A stretch of DNA of 64,000 nt, from positions 1 through 64,000 of the forward strand of contig NZ_JBHTBW010000062.1 in NCBI RefSeq assembly GCF_042665195.1, written 5' to 3'. Below the pieces are notes generated by a model, which saw nothing but the letters and a program-made list of their open reading frames with translations, was not told where the DNA came from and did not search any database. Positions within the stretch are counted from its first letter, which is position 1, and every line of letters starts with the position of its first letter. The stretch is from Laceyella putida. GTDB lineage: Bacteria; Bacillota; Bacilli; Thermoactinomycetales; Thermoactinomycetaceae. The translations under genes and the position numbers were made by a program. Positions 7,470 through 16,051 of the stretch are shown here, in pieces.

Positions 7470-9023
7470 GTGTGCGGTGAGCAAACGATAAAGGGAATTG
7501 TCGACCCCATCTTTTTCCGGAGTGATTTGCAGTTTTTTGGCGAAGTATGGAATAATCAGGCTCCTGAAGCGCGTTTATTTTTAAAATTTTTAATCGAGCG
7601 TGATATGACGCGGGCAAGGCAAGAACTGGATGAATTGTTGCAGAATGGGCTGGATTTTTTAAAAAAACTAGATGGTCCGTTTATTTTGGTTTATTTTGAC
7701 CGCAAACGAAAAAAAGGGTTTTTATATCGCAGTTTGCTTTGCAAAGCCCCATTGTATTATCGAAAGCGCGGACGGCAGTGGTTGTGGTCCATGGCTTTGC
7801 CTGATCTGCTTGAAGCCGATCGTTCGGCATTGGCCCAAGTGGAGCCAGACCGGGTGCTTATTTCTTATTTGCAAGGGGGACTGCCGGAAACGGCTTCTTT
7901 CTATCGCGATATTCACCGCGTTCCGGCTGGGGGGTTGGCCCGCTATGAAGATGAACGAATTCAAGTCAGTGTTTTCGATGTGCCTTTGCCACAACCGCAT
8001 CTTAACAAGTGGCGCACGGAAGATCTCATGTCCTTTTTGCACGATACGATGGTGAAACGGCTGATATGGCGAAAATCAGGTCGCCAGGAGGAGAAAGTCG
8101 GCGTGTTGCTTAGTGACGGGGAACAAGGCGCGGCGACGGTCTCCCTGTTAAAGCCCTTTGCCAGCGGATTGGTTGCATATATGATCAAGGAAAAGCGCTC
8201 CCTTGCCGAAATTGCGTTGGCGCGGCGAATTGCCCATGGGGAAGAGGTGCCCTGTGTCATTTTGGAATGGGATGGGACGGTTCCCCATCCCTCTGTCCCG
8301 GCAACGTGGCTTCCCTCTTTTTATCTCGCCGCGCCGTATTTGCACTATTGGCGAGAGCATTGTGTGCGGGATGAAGTGACCCGGTTATGTTACGACGCCG
8401 TTTTTACCGTGAGTGGTTTGCGGAGGAGAAAAAGTGCGCTCCGGCTTTATTGGGAAGGGTGGCAAAACAAACAGCGTTGGTGGCGGGGGATGTTTTCCGC
8501 TTCCACTTTGTTTACCAAGGAAGCCAAAGAACGGCTTCTGGTGCGTGAAAGGGAATTGCAGGAACAGGATCCGCACCTTTGGCCGCTTCAATGTTGGCTG
8601 AACGAAGAGGATGCCCTGTTCTATGCCCCGTTTTGGTTGGAGAAAGGATTGCGGTTTTTTTATCCTGCTTTAAGCCGGGAGTGGTTGGAAGTGGCGATTT
8701 CCATTCCGGGAAAACACGTCTCTTCCTTACAACTCCTTCAGCGATGGAACGGTCATTCATCTGCCCTGCCCGCCCCACTGGCCACATCTCCTGCGCCCTG
8801 GGGCAGATTCCAGCAACGAGTCCCGCCGTATGAGTGGGAGTGGACTGGCAGGCAGTGGCTTCACGAGCACCCCCATCTGGCGGAGTGGCAATGGATCGAT
8901 CCCGATCGGCTGATCCAGTGGTGGGAGGATGGGCGGAAGCGCATGCAATTGTGGGACGAGATTTTGTGGATGATGCAAATTGGACAATGGTTAAGCGGGT
9001 TGGAGAGGCTCACTGTTGATTAG
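7470..9023 (+). CDS. Asparagine-synthase-like protein with degenerate ATP site
   Basis: 517 residues with the layout of AsnB: GTG start followed by Cys-Gly, so the N-terminal Ntn nucleophile Cys2 is kept, then a class-II glutaminase-like region (LDGPFILVYFD, RSLLCKAPLYY) to about residue 190, then a synthetase-like half. The PP-loop normally SGGxDS is here LLSDGEQGAATVSLL, so the ATP-binding serine and glycines are mostly lost, and the later synthetase motifs are hard to find. It may have lost amidation activity or act in another role. A lasso-peptide cyclase is unlikely because no leader peptidase or precursor gene adjoins. The ribosome binding site is weak (AAAGGG about 10 bases before). 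Confidence 0.7.
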   Translation: MCGEQTIKGIVDPIFFRSDLQFFGEVWNNQAPEARLFLKFLIERDMTRARQELDELLQNGLDFLKKLDGPFILVYFDRKRKKGFLYRSLLCKAPLYYRKRGRQWLWSMALPDLLEADRSALAQVEPDRVLISYLQGGLPETASFYRDIHRVPAGGLARYEDERIQVSVFDVPLPQPHLNKWRTEDLMSFLHDTMVKRLIWRKSGRQEEKVGVLLSDGEQGAATVSLLKPFASGLVAYMIKEKRSLAEIALARRIAHGEEVPCVILEWDGTVPHPSVPATWLPSFYLAAPYLHYWREHCVRDEVTRLCYDAVFTVSGLRRRKSALRLYWEGWQNKQRWWRGMFSASTLFTKEAKERLLVRERELQEQDPHLWPLQCWLNEEDALFYAPFWLEKGLRFFYPALSREWLEVAISIPGKHVSSLQLLQRWNGHSSALPAPLATSPAPWGRFQQRVPPYEWEWTGRQWLHEHPHLAEWQWIDPDRLIQWWEDGRKRMQLWDEILWMMQIGQWLSGLERLTVD

Positions 9024-9030
9024 GGGAATG

Positions 9031-9073
9031 AAAAACCCAAGCGTTTGGGCTGTCAAGCCATGCGCTTGGGTTT
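9031..9073. terminator. Bidirectional terminator between the AsnB-like gene and dnaI
   Basis: AAACCCAAGCG (9033-9043) is the exact inverted copy of CGCTTGGGTTT (9063-9073), with A-rich and T-rich flanks. It serves the convergent genes on both sides. Confidence 0.85.
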
Positions 9074-9080
9074 AGTCCGT

Positions 9081-10016
9081 TCATTGGTAACGCCGGTTTT
9101 TGCCTTGCACAAGAATCGGTTGGACAAACGGGCGAATCCGTTCCATCAGTCGTTTGCCCTTTAAGACATCCCAACCCCCTTTGGCGGTGTGGGAAAAATG
9201 TTCTTCCAATTCATCCAGTGTCATGTTGGAAGTGTAAAGGGTCGGCAGTTGCTCCGTCATGCGGAATTGCAGCACAACGGATAATATGTCATCACGGATC
9301 CAAGGAGTGAGTGATTCTGCACCGATGTCATCCAGGATGAGAACAGGCGCCGTTTTCAAAGCGCTTATCTTTTCGCTGATGCTTCCATTGGTTTCATTGA
9401 TTGCGCTTTTCATTTCTTCCGTCAGTGCCGGCAGATGAACCATGAGGGAAGAGATGCCATACTGGGCAAGGTAGTTGGTAATCGCTCCGGCAATATGGCT
9501 TTTCCCCACCCCAAAGGCGCCATACAGGTAAAGGCCCCGTGCGGATTTGCCGCTGGTGACATGAATGCAAAAGTCGATGGCCGAATGGATCGCTTCGACC
9601 CGGCCGCTGTCGCAATCGATCGTATCAAAGGTGGCGGCGCGGATTTCAGTGGGAATGTGGTGACAGCGTATCAAGGATTGGTTGCGCTTGGTTTCATTAT
9701 GGGCGCGCAACTTACTGCATTCGTGCATCTGCAAATCGATGATGCCACTATATTCATAGAGTTCCGGATAGTGACCCTGCATCATGTTGGGGCACCGCTC
9801 CAAACCGGGACAGCGACTGCAATGGGTCCGCTCCATCACGAATTGCTGCAAGTAAGAAAAAGAACGAACATATACCTCATGCGGCAGGTCCGGATGCTTG
9901 CTGATAAACTCTTGCAACAGGGGGAATTTCAATAAGACTTTAAGTTGAGTTTCTTTGTCAACGGCTCTTTTCAGCTTTTTATTTAAAAGGACATGCACCT
10001 CATCTATGCGTTTCAA
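9081..10016 (-). CDS. dnaI: Primosomal protein DnaI, replicative helicase loader
   Basis: AAA+ ATPase that loads the DnaC (DnaB-type) helicase at origins and restart sites. The 311-residue protein has the N-terminal helicase-binding domain with a Cys/His zinc cluster (CSRCPGLERCPN ... HEC, about 81-115), Walker A GAFGVGKS near 170 and Walker B LILDDIGAE near 230. Start TTG 10016 follows AAGGAGGTGG. In B. subtilis dnaI is coexpressed with dnaB; here no dnaB is present directly upstream. Confidence 0.95.
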   Translation of the reverse strand: MKRIDEVHVLLNKKLKRAVDKETQLKVLLKFPLLQEFISKHPDLPHEVYVRSFSYLQQFVMERTHCSRCPGLERCPNMMQGHYPELYEYSGIIDLQMHECSKLRAHNETKRNQSLIRCHHIPTEIRAATFDTIDCDSGRVEAIHSAIDFCIHVTSGKSARGLYLYGAFGVGKSHIAGAITNYLAQYGISSLMVHLPALTEEMKSAINETNGSISEKISALKTAPVLILDDIGAESLTPWIRDDILSVVLQFRMTEQLPTLYTSNMTLDELEEHFSHTAKGGWDVLKGKRLMERIRPFVQPILVQGKNRRYQ

Positions 10017-10282
10017 CTTGCCACCTCCTTACAAACGGCTTAGGTGAGGATGATCTCAGTTGGGTCTTCGTTCATGATGGCATCCCATGATTGGCATGAC
10101 GATGGGCATGCCATCTCCATTTTTCGTGTGCATGTTCTATTCTATCAGGAATGGTGGATGTTTTTCATCCTTTGAGTGTGTCGTTTTTTTGCTAATTGCC
10201 CCATGTTTTGGGAAATGGTGGGGGGTTGGCGGATGGTGCGGGAGCCGTGGCAACATGGATGATTCCCAAGCAAAAGGGGGTC

Positions 10283-10308
10283 AAACCGCTCGATGGAGTG
10301 GTTTTTTT
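10283..10308 (+). terminator. Terminator hairpin 50 bases upstream of shc
   Basis: AAACCGCTC (10283-10291) pairs with GAGTGGTTT (10296-10304) and seven T follow. The 10017-10282 stretch has no gene; a G-rich segment at 10213-10280 precedes the hairpin and could fold, so this may be an attenuator of shc or the end of a small RNA. I recognise no known riboswitch in it. Confidence 0.7.
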
Positions 10309-10357
10309 GCGTTCCGCGAATAAGTTGATATAGAAGGGAGCAGGCAGAGGAGAGGGG

Positions 10358-12247
10358 ATGGAGAGAATGCTCATGGACCGGATCAGTGAACAGGTCGACA
10401 AGTTGAAACAGAAGCTGATTGCCGCTCAAGCTGCCGACGGGAGTTGGAATTTTTGTTTTGAAAGCGGACCGATGACGGATGCGTATTACCTGCTGTTGTT
10501 AAAAGTGCTGGGCATGGAAGCGGATGGGTTGCCACAGGCCTTGATTGAGCGAATCTTGGCCAGACAGACGGATGAGGGCACGTGGAAATGCTATCCGGAC
10601 GAAAAAGAGGGGAATGTCTCCGCGACCTTGGAAGCATGCTTGGCCCTCTTTTATACGGGAGTCAAAGATCCAAGTGATCCCTTGATGAAACGGGCGCGCC
10701 AGTTTTTGTTGGAGCAAGGGGGGATCAGTCGATCAGGGAGTTTGACCCAAGTGGCGCTCTGCCTGTTGGGCCATAAACGCTGGGGACTGCGCACGCGGGT
10801 GCCTGTGGAATTTTTTCTGTTGCCGCCATGGAGCCCAGTCCACTTTTTTGACCTTGTCAGCTATTCCCGTGTGCATGTCGCGCCGGTCATCTTGGCAGCA
10901 GACCGGCAATTTTGCGTTCATTTGCCGGGAAAAAAGGAGATTGATGAATGGTTGCCCGCACTGTCTGATCTTCGGTTGGACCAGGAATCCTCTCCAGACG
11001 GGTGGAGTTTGGCAGCGGAATGGGAAGATATCCATCTGCAGGCCCTGGATCGGCAAGAGTGGCATCAGAAGGGGGTGCAGTGGGGGCGCGACTTCATGTT
11101 GAGCCGGCTTGAGGAGGATGGAACATTATATAGCTATACAACCAGCACCTTTTTGATGATTTTTGCTCTGCTCGCTTTGGGTTATCCCAAACATCATCCT
11201 TTGTTGCAACGAGCGATGAGGGGAATCGCTACTTTCGCTTGCCCTGTTTCGGAGGGGATGCATATCCAAGAAGCCACATCGACGATATGGGACAGCGCGT
11301 TGATACTGCAAACCTTGGGGATGGCTGGGTTGCCGCCGACGGACTTCATTTGGCGGCGCGGTGCCCGCTTTCTGCTATCCAAACAACAAGAGCGGGTCGG
11401 TGACTGGGCGCGGGATAATCCCGGCATTCATCCAGGGGGCTGGGGGTTTTCACGCAGCAACACGATCCACCCCGATGTGGACGACACCTTGGCCTGTTTG
11501 AGTGCCTTAACCCCATTGAAGGCGGAGGGAAGCGATCGGGAAGCGTGGCAACGCGGGCTGACGTGGCTTTTGTCCATGCAAAACGATGATGGCGGCTGGT
11601 CCGCTTTTGAGAGGAATAAACAAAAGCGCTGGTTATCATTGATTCCCTTTAAAGAAGGCAAACAAGTCTGGGGTGATCCTTCCAGTGCGGATATGACCGG
11701 GCGTGTATTGCGCTTTCTCGGCCAGCATGTCGGTTGGACGATTGACCGGCCTGAGGTGCGCCGGGCCTGGAGCTGGCTGTATCATCATCAGCGGATAGAT
11801 GGCTCGTGGTACGGACGCTGGGGAGTCGCCTACCTGTATGGCACATGGACGGCGTTGACAGGACTGGCTGCGGTGGGGGTGCCGCGCGATCAGCCGATGA
11901 TCGGAAAAGCGCTCAAATGGTTGTTGGCAAGGCAAAACCGGGATGGCGGATGGGGTGAATCCTGTGCAAGTGATGTGAAACGCAAGTATATTCCATTGTC
12001 CCAATCGACCGTCGTGCAAACGGCTTGGGCGCTCGATGCCTTGATCGCTTACCATGATCGCCCCATACCGGCGATTGAACGCGGGATGAGTTGTTTGCTC
12101 TCTTTGTTGGAACAACCCGATTCTTGGCAATGGCGGTATCCGGTCGGAGCGGGGTTGGCAGGCCAATTTTATGCTTATTATCATAGTTATCCCACCGTTT
12201 GGCCGCTTCAGACGTTGCTCCATTATAGGAAAAAATGGGGCGACTGA
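10358..12247 (+). CDS. shc: Squalene-hopene cyclase
   Basis: Class II triterpene cyclase that turns squalene into hopene and hopanol, membrane-associated, in hopanoid or sporulene synthesis. 629 residues, the usual length. The catalytic DXDD motif is DVDDT at 373-377 and several QW repeats are clear (QNDDGGWSAFE, QNRDGGWGES). Start ATG 10358 with AGGAG 5 bases before. It is not clustered with other isoprenoid genes, and squalene synthesis genes are not in the window. Confidence 0.97.
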   Translation: MERMLMDRISEQVDKLKQKLIAAQAADGSWNFCFESGPMTDAYYLLLLKVLGMEADGLPQALIERILARQTDEGTWKCYPDEKEGNVSATLEACLALFYTGVKDPSDPLMKRARQFLLEQGGISRSGSLTQVALCLLGHKRWGLRTRVPVEFFLLPPWSPVHFFDLVSYSRVHVAPVILAADRQFCVHLPGKKEIDEWLPALSDLRLDQESSPDGWSLAAEWEDIHLQALDRQEWHQKGVQWGRDFMLSRLEEDGTLYSYTTSTFLMIFALLALGYPKHHPLLQRAMRGIATFACPVSEGMHIQEATSTIWDSALILQTLGMAGLPPTDFIWRRGARFLLSKQQERVGDWARDNPGIHPGGWGFSRSNTIHPDVDDTLACLSALTPLKAEGSDREAWQRGLTWLLSMQNDDGGWSAFERNKQKRWLSLIPFKEGKQVWGDPSSADMTGRVLRFLGQHVGWTIDRPEVRRAWSWLYHHQRIDGSWYGRWGVAYLYGTWTALTGLAAVGVPRDQPMIGKALKWLLARQNRDGGWGESCASDVKRKYIPLSQSTVVQTAWALDALIAYHDRPIPAIERGMSCLLSLLEQPDSWQWRYPVGAGLAGQFYAYYHSYPTVWPLQTLLHYRKKWGD

Positions 12248-12263
12248 GGATGACAGATCGGAA

Positions 12264-12530
12264 AGCCGGTTGATGCGACCAGCTCAGAATCTTGACAAAC
12301 CTAAAGGAGGAAGATTTTTGAAAGCGGAGTAAACTGGGAGCTGTTCATGAAGCGGAGTGCCGAACGAAGGAAGAAAGCGGGCAACCGTAAGAACGACAGT
12401 GACTTTGCCCGCGCCGAAGTTCGGCGACGGAGCACCTTCCCGATGAGGCGACCAAGGAACGCAGACTCAAAAATCGACTCCGGGGCTACTTTGTCAGCAA
12501 GCTCAGCCGGTTGATGTGACCGGCTTTTTG
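12264..12530 (+). ncRNA. Leader-like structured RNA element, copy A
   Basis: This 385-base gap holds an element that shares blocks, in order, with the one at 21404-21550: TGACAAACC, AGGAGG then GATTTTTG, GAAAGCGGAGT, ACTGGGAGCTGTT, AAGGAAGAAA, and TCAGCAAGCTC directly before a terminator. Here the terminator is AGCCGGT/ACCGGCT (12505-12525) plus five T. Internal hairpins are GCGGGCAA/TTGCCCGC (12377-12412) and GCCGAA/TTCGGC; CGGAGT near 12326 can pair with ACTCCG near 12477. The SD-like AGGAGG is followed by TTG and only three codons. The nearly identical 21-mer at 12264-12284 and 12505-12525 flanks the element. I match it to no known riboswitch or T-box. Confidence 0.5.
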
Positions 12531-12632
12531 TCTGTGTTTAATAGAAAAGTTATTATAAAATAAATAGACTATGAGCAATCAAGACAAGCGTTAGCCGTTT
12601 GAAAGGAGGCGATTCCCGCGATCAAGTGGTCA

Positions 12633-14228
12633 TTGGAGCAGAAGTTGGTTTGGTGGATCAGCATCCTGTTATGTTCCGTTGTTGCTTTGCTGGGCATCGT
12701 ATTTTATGTGCTGGCTTTAGAGCAAGTGGAGGCGCAAGTGGGGAAACGGGCGCTCGGCATTGCCAAAACCGTGGCCCAGATGAAAGAGATCCGGGAAGCG
12801 TTTGCCGCAGAAGAACCTTGGCGCGTGATCCAGCCGCAAGCCGAGCGGATTCGGCGAGAGACGGGCGCGGTATTTATTGTGGTGGGCAATCGGGAGCAAA
12901 TTCGCTACTCCCATCCCAACCCCCAAATGATCGGAAAAAAAATGCTTGGCGGGGATAGTGACAGGGCCTTGCGCAAAGGAGAAGCCTATGTATCCAAGGC
13001 GGTGGGATCGATGGGGGCTTCGATCCGGGGCAAAGCGCCGATCCGCGATGACACGGGACGGATCATTGGCCTGGTGTCCGTCGGGATCCTGCTCAGCGAT
13101 GTGGAACGGATGACGTCCGACTATCTATCTCAGTTTGTTTGGCTGGCCTTGCTGGCGCTGGGTGTGGGGATCGTGGGGGCCAAAAGGTTGGCCGCCCGGT
13201 TGAAGCGTTCGATCTTGGGCTTGGAGCCCGAAGAGATCTCGCAGATGTATCAAGAGCGCCATGCCTTGATTGAAAGTGTGCTCGAAGGGTTTGTGATGAT
13301 TAATCAGAAAAAGGAGATTTCCCTGATGAATCAGGCAGCCTTGCACATCTTGGAAAAAGAGCGGGATGGGTCATGGCTGGGCCAACCCATCGACCGTGTC
13401 TTTCCCGATTTGCGGTTGGGCCATGTGCTCCATACGGGCGTGGCAGAATTGGACCGTGAGTTGGTGGTAGAGGGAAAAGAACTGGTGTTGAATCGTTTCC
13501 CGATCCATGACAAAGGCAATGTGGTGGGGGCTGTCGCCAGTTTCCGATTGAAATCTGAACTGGACCAGTTAAATCAACAATTATCGCAAGTGAAACAAGT
13601 GGTGGAGGCGATGCGGGCGCAAACCCACGAATTCCATAACACCTTGTATACGTTATCGGGATTGATTCAATTGGGTTCCTACCAAGAGGCGCTTGATTTG
13701 ATCGGCGAGAAGAGTTGCGCGAATCAGTCGCATATCGAGCGCACGCTCCACCAGATTCCCGATCCTTGGTTGGGGGCTGTGCTGTTGGGTTTTTATCACC
13801 GCGCTGCGGAAATGAAAATCAACTTGACCATTGATGAAGAAAGTGAACTGACCGATCCGCTTCCCGCCGTGATCCCTCGTTCATCCCTCATTTCGATTTT
13901 GGGCAATCTCATCAGCAATGCGTTGGAGGCGGTAGAGGCCCAGCCTCCGGAACGGCGTCATGTTCGTTTGTTTTTCACGGATATGGGAGACAGTCTCTTG
14001 TTTGAAGTGGAAGATGCGGGACATGGCATTGCTGAGGAAGAGTTGGCGTTGATTTTTCAACAAGGTTACTCGACGAAACCAGTCAGTCATCCCGGTGAAC
14101 GGGGTTATGGTCTGGCCACGGTGGAGCAGTTGACCGCGGAGTGTGGGGGTTATGTGACGGTGGAAAAGGGCGAATGGGGTGGAGCGGTTTTTACTGTCGT
14201 TCTGCCGAAAGAGAGGGGGAGGTCTTAA
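12633..14228 (+). CDS. Sensor histidine kinase, CitA/DcuS family
   Basis: 531 residues: first membrane helix at about 8-28, an extracytoplasmic Cache/PAS-like sensor to about 165, second helix at 167-190, a cytoplasmic PAS domain (about 210-310), then the phosphoacceptor His in RAQTHEFHN and a HATPase domain (NLISNALEAVE, DAGHGIAEEE, GYGLATV). Members of this family sense citrate, C4-dicarboxylates or related acids. The strong AAAGGAGG at 12602 is far from TTG 12633; an upstream non-ATG start (ATC 12621, reading MKWSLEQK) would fit it better. It overlaps nothing and is followed at once by its response regulator. Upstream is RNA element A. No carboxylate transporter adjoins. Confidence 0.9.
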   Translation: MEQKLVWWISILLCSVVALLGIVFYVLALEQVEAQVGKRALGIAKTVAQMKEIREAFAAEEPWRVIQPQAERIRRETGAVFIVVGNREQIRYSHPNPQMIGKKMLGGDSDRALRKGEAYVSKAVGSMGASIRGKAPIRDDTGRIIGLVSVGILLSDVERMTSDYLSQFVWLALLALGVGIVGAKRLAARLKRSILGLEPEEISQMYQERHALIESVLEGFVMINQKKEISLMNQAALHILEKERDGSWLGQPIDRVFPDLRLGHVLHTGVAELDRELVVEGKELVLNRFPIHDKGNVVGAVASFRLKSELDQLNQQLSQVKQVVEAMRAQTHEFHNTLYTLSGLIQLGSYQEALDLIGEKSCANQSHIERTLHQIPDPWLGAVLLGFYHRAAEMKINLTIDEESELTDPLPAVIPRSSLISILGNLISNALEAVEAQPPERRHVRLFFTDMGDSLLFEVEDAGHGIAEEELALIFQQGYSTKPVSHPGERGYGLATVEQLTAECGGYVTVEKGEWGGAVFTVVLPKERGRS

Positions 14229-14918
14229 GTGACGAGCGCGATTGAAGTGCTGATTGTGGAGGATGATGTTCGCATCGCTGAGATCCATCGGCGATTTCTG
14301 GATAAAGTAGGCGGTTTCCAAATGACCGCGATCGCCAACAGCGGGCAAGAGGCCAAGGATTACTTAGATGTGCTGAAACCGCAATTGGTGCTGCTGGATG
14401 TCTATTTGCCGGACATGAAAGGAATGGACCTGATCTGGTACATTCGGCAATACCATAAAGAAATGGACATCATCATGATCACCGCGGCCGGGGAAGGAGA
14501 GATGATCAGGGAAGCATTGCGGGGAGGGGTGGTCGATTATCTGATCAAACCGGTCATGTTTCAGCGTTTTGCCCAGACCCTGGGACGTTATCGGGAACAG
14601 ATGCGCTTAACTGATCGCACTCGCCTGAACCAAGCGGAACTGGACCGATGGTTATGGCGAGCCGAAAGCGAGGAGAAGCGGTCGGCGGAAGTGTTTCCCA
14701 AAGGGATTGATCCGGTGACATTGGGGAAGGTGTTGCGGACGGTCACCTCAATGTCCGGCAAGGGCGTGACGACAGAGGAAGTGGCTGTCAAGGTGGGCGT
14801 GAGCCGTACGACAGCAAGGAGGTATTTGGAATTTTTGGTGTCAAGTGGCCGCTTGAAAGCGGACCTGTCTTATGGGAGTGTGGGTCGACCGGAACGGAAG
14901 TATATGATCAAATCATAG
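14229..14918 (+). CDS. Response regulator, CitB/DcuR family
   Basis: 229 residues: receiver domain with acidic pair Glu11/Asp12, phosphoacceptor Asp57 (LLDVYLPD) and Lys in YLIKPV, then a C-terminal helix-turn-helix (TTEEVAVKVGVSRTTARRYLEFL) of the CitB type. GTG start directly after the kinase stop, so translation is coupled. Forms the two-component pair with the gene before it; target genes are not evident nearby. Confidence 0.92.
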   Translation: MTSAIEVLIVEDDVRIAEIHRRFLDKVGGFQMTAIANSGQEAKDYLDVLKPQLVLLDVYLPDMKGMDLIWYIRQYHKEMDIIMITAAGEGEMIREALRGGVVDYLIKPVMFQRFAQTLGRYREQMRLTDRTRLNQAELDRWLWRAESEEKRSAEVFPKGIDPVTLGKVLRTVTSMSGKGVTTEEVAVKVGVSRTTARRYLEFLVSSGRLKADLSYGSVGRPERKYMIKS

Positions 14919-14997
14919 GAGGGGGATTGCGGGTAAGGAGATTGGTTTGGCACACGGTTGCAAACGCTGACAAGGGGCGGGGGATCTGCGTGATAAA

Positions 14998-15033
14998 AAA
15001 ACCATCCACTTCTCTTTTGAAAGTGGATGGTTT
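14998..15033. terminator. Bidirectional terminator between the response regulator and degV
   Basis: AAACCATCCACTT (14999-15011) pairs with AAGTGGATGGTTT (15021-15033); A-rich before and T-rich after on each strand. Confidence 0.85.
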
Positions 15034-15036
15034 GCT

Positions 15037-15879
15037 TCAATTTTCCCCTTTGATGACGATGCCGAGCAATCCTGGTCCAGCATGAACGGACAAAGCCGGG
15101 CTGATGGAGCTGATGTGCAACTGGAGGACATTCTCATATTCCTGCAACTGATTCTTCAAGGCTTCGGCTTCTTTTTCGGCTTTGCTGTGCACGATCGCAA
15201 TGCTCGCTTTGGCTTGTTCGATTTGCTCGATAATCGGTTCCAGCATTTTTTTCAGTGCTTGCTTTTTGCCGCGCGCCATGGTGAGTGGGGAGAGTTTTCC
15301 TTCTCCGTCCAGGGTGATGATCGGCTTAATGTTGAGCATCGAGCCTAAAGCGGCGGCCACTTTGCCGATGCGGCCCCCTTTTTGGATATATTCAAGCGTG
15401 TCGACGATAAAGAATCCTTTGATCCGTTCCTTTACCTCTTCCAAGCGGTTCAGGATGTCTTGGTAGTTCCAGTTTTCCTGGATCAATTTTGCCGCTTCCA
15501 ATACGAGAAAGCCGAGGATCCACGAAACGCCTTTGGAATCGATTACATCGATTTTCATCGAAAAATCTTCAGCCATTAAACGAAAAGTATTATACGTGCC
15601 ACTCAATCCAGAGGACACGGGAATGACGATGCAATGAGTAAACCCGTCTTGTTCCAGCCGTTTGAACAGATTGGCCATATCTTCTGGCGACGGCATGGAG
15701 GTGGTGGGGGTTTCTTGGTCTAACCGTTCCACCACTTCTTCAGGTGAGATATCGACGCCATCACGGTATTCGCCGTGTTGGTAGATGACGCGCAATGGGA
15801 CGATTTGTATATTGAAATTTCCAACAAATTCTGCCGATAGATCTGCCGAACTATCCGTCACAACAGCAATTTTTTGCAT
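15037..15879 (-). CDS. DegV family fatty-acid-binding protein
   Basis: 280 residues of the DegV/FakB fold, which binds a single fatty acid and can present it to a FakA kinase. Characteristic beginning IAVVTDSSADLS, then FTHCIVIPVSSGLSGTYN and VVDTLEYIQKGGRIGK. FakA is not in the window. ATG 15879 has GGGGG 7 bases upstream. Single-gene unit. Confidence 0.92.
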   Translation of the reverse strand: MQKIAVVTDSSADLSAEFVGNFNIQIVPLRVIYQHGEYRDGVDISPEEVVERLDQETPTTSMPSPEDMANLFKRLEQDGFTHCIVIPVSSGLSGTYNTFRLMAEDFSMKIDVIDSKGVSWILGFLVLEAAKLIQENWNYQDILNRLEEVKERIKGFFIVDTLEYIQKGGRIGKVAAALGSMLNIKPIITLDGEGKLSPLTMARGKKQALKKMLEPIIEQIEQAKASIAIVHSKAEKEAEALKNQLQEYENVLQLHISSISPALSVHAGPGLLGIVIKGEN

Positions 15880-16018
15880 GATAATCCCCCTTTAAGTACA
15901 TTCAGTATACTTCGAGTTCTGATGCCCATGCAAGGGTATGCAAAGGATTATATTTTATAAATGTATATAATCATACAAAAAGGTGGCCGGAAGGAAAAGA
16001 GAGACGACTATGAAATGA

Positions 16019-16040
16019 GGCGACCCATTGTGAGGTCGCC
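16019..16040 (-). terminator. Hairpin after the solute-binding protein
   Basis: GGCGACC (16019-16025) pairs with GGTCGCC (16034-16040). On the minus strand the tail is only moderately T-rich. Confidence 0.5.
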
Positions 16041-16051
16041 ATGGTTGAACC

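Noticed and set aside
7470..10016. Lasso peptide gene cluster around the AsnB-like gene
   Set aside because: No precursor peptide, no B-type leader-binding/peptidase gene or transporter; the neighbour is dnaI.
12347..12514. 55-codon ORF inside leader element A, starting AT G with GGGAG upstream
   Set aside because: The protein would be extremely Arg/Lys-rich, it overlaps RNA hairpins, and copy B of the element does not keep the frame or the start codon.
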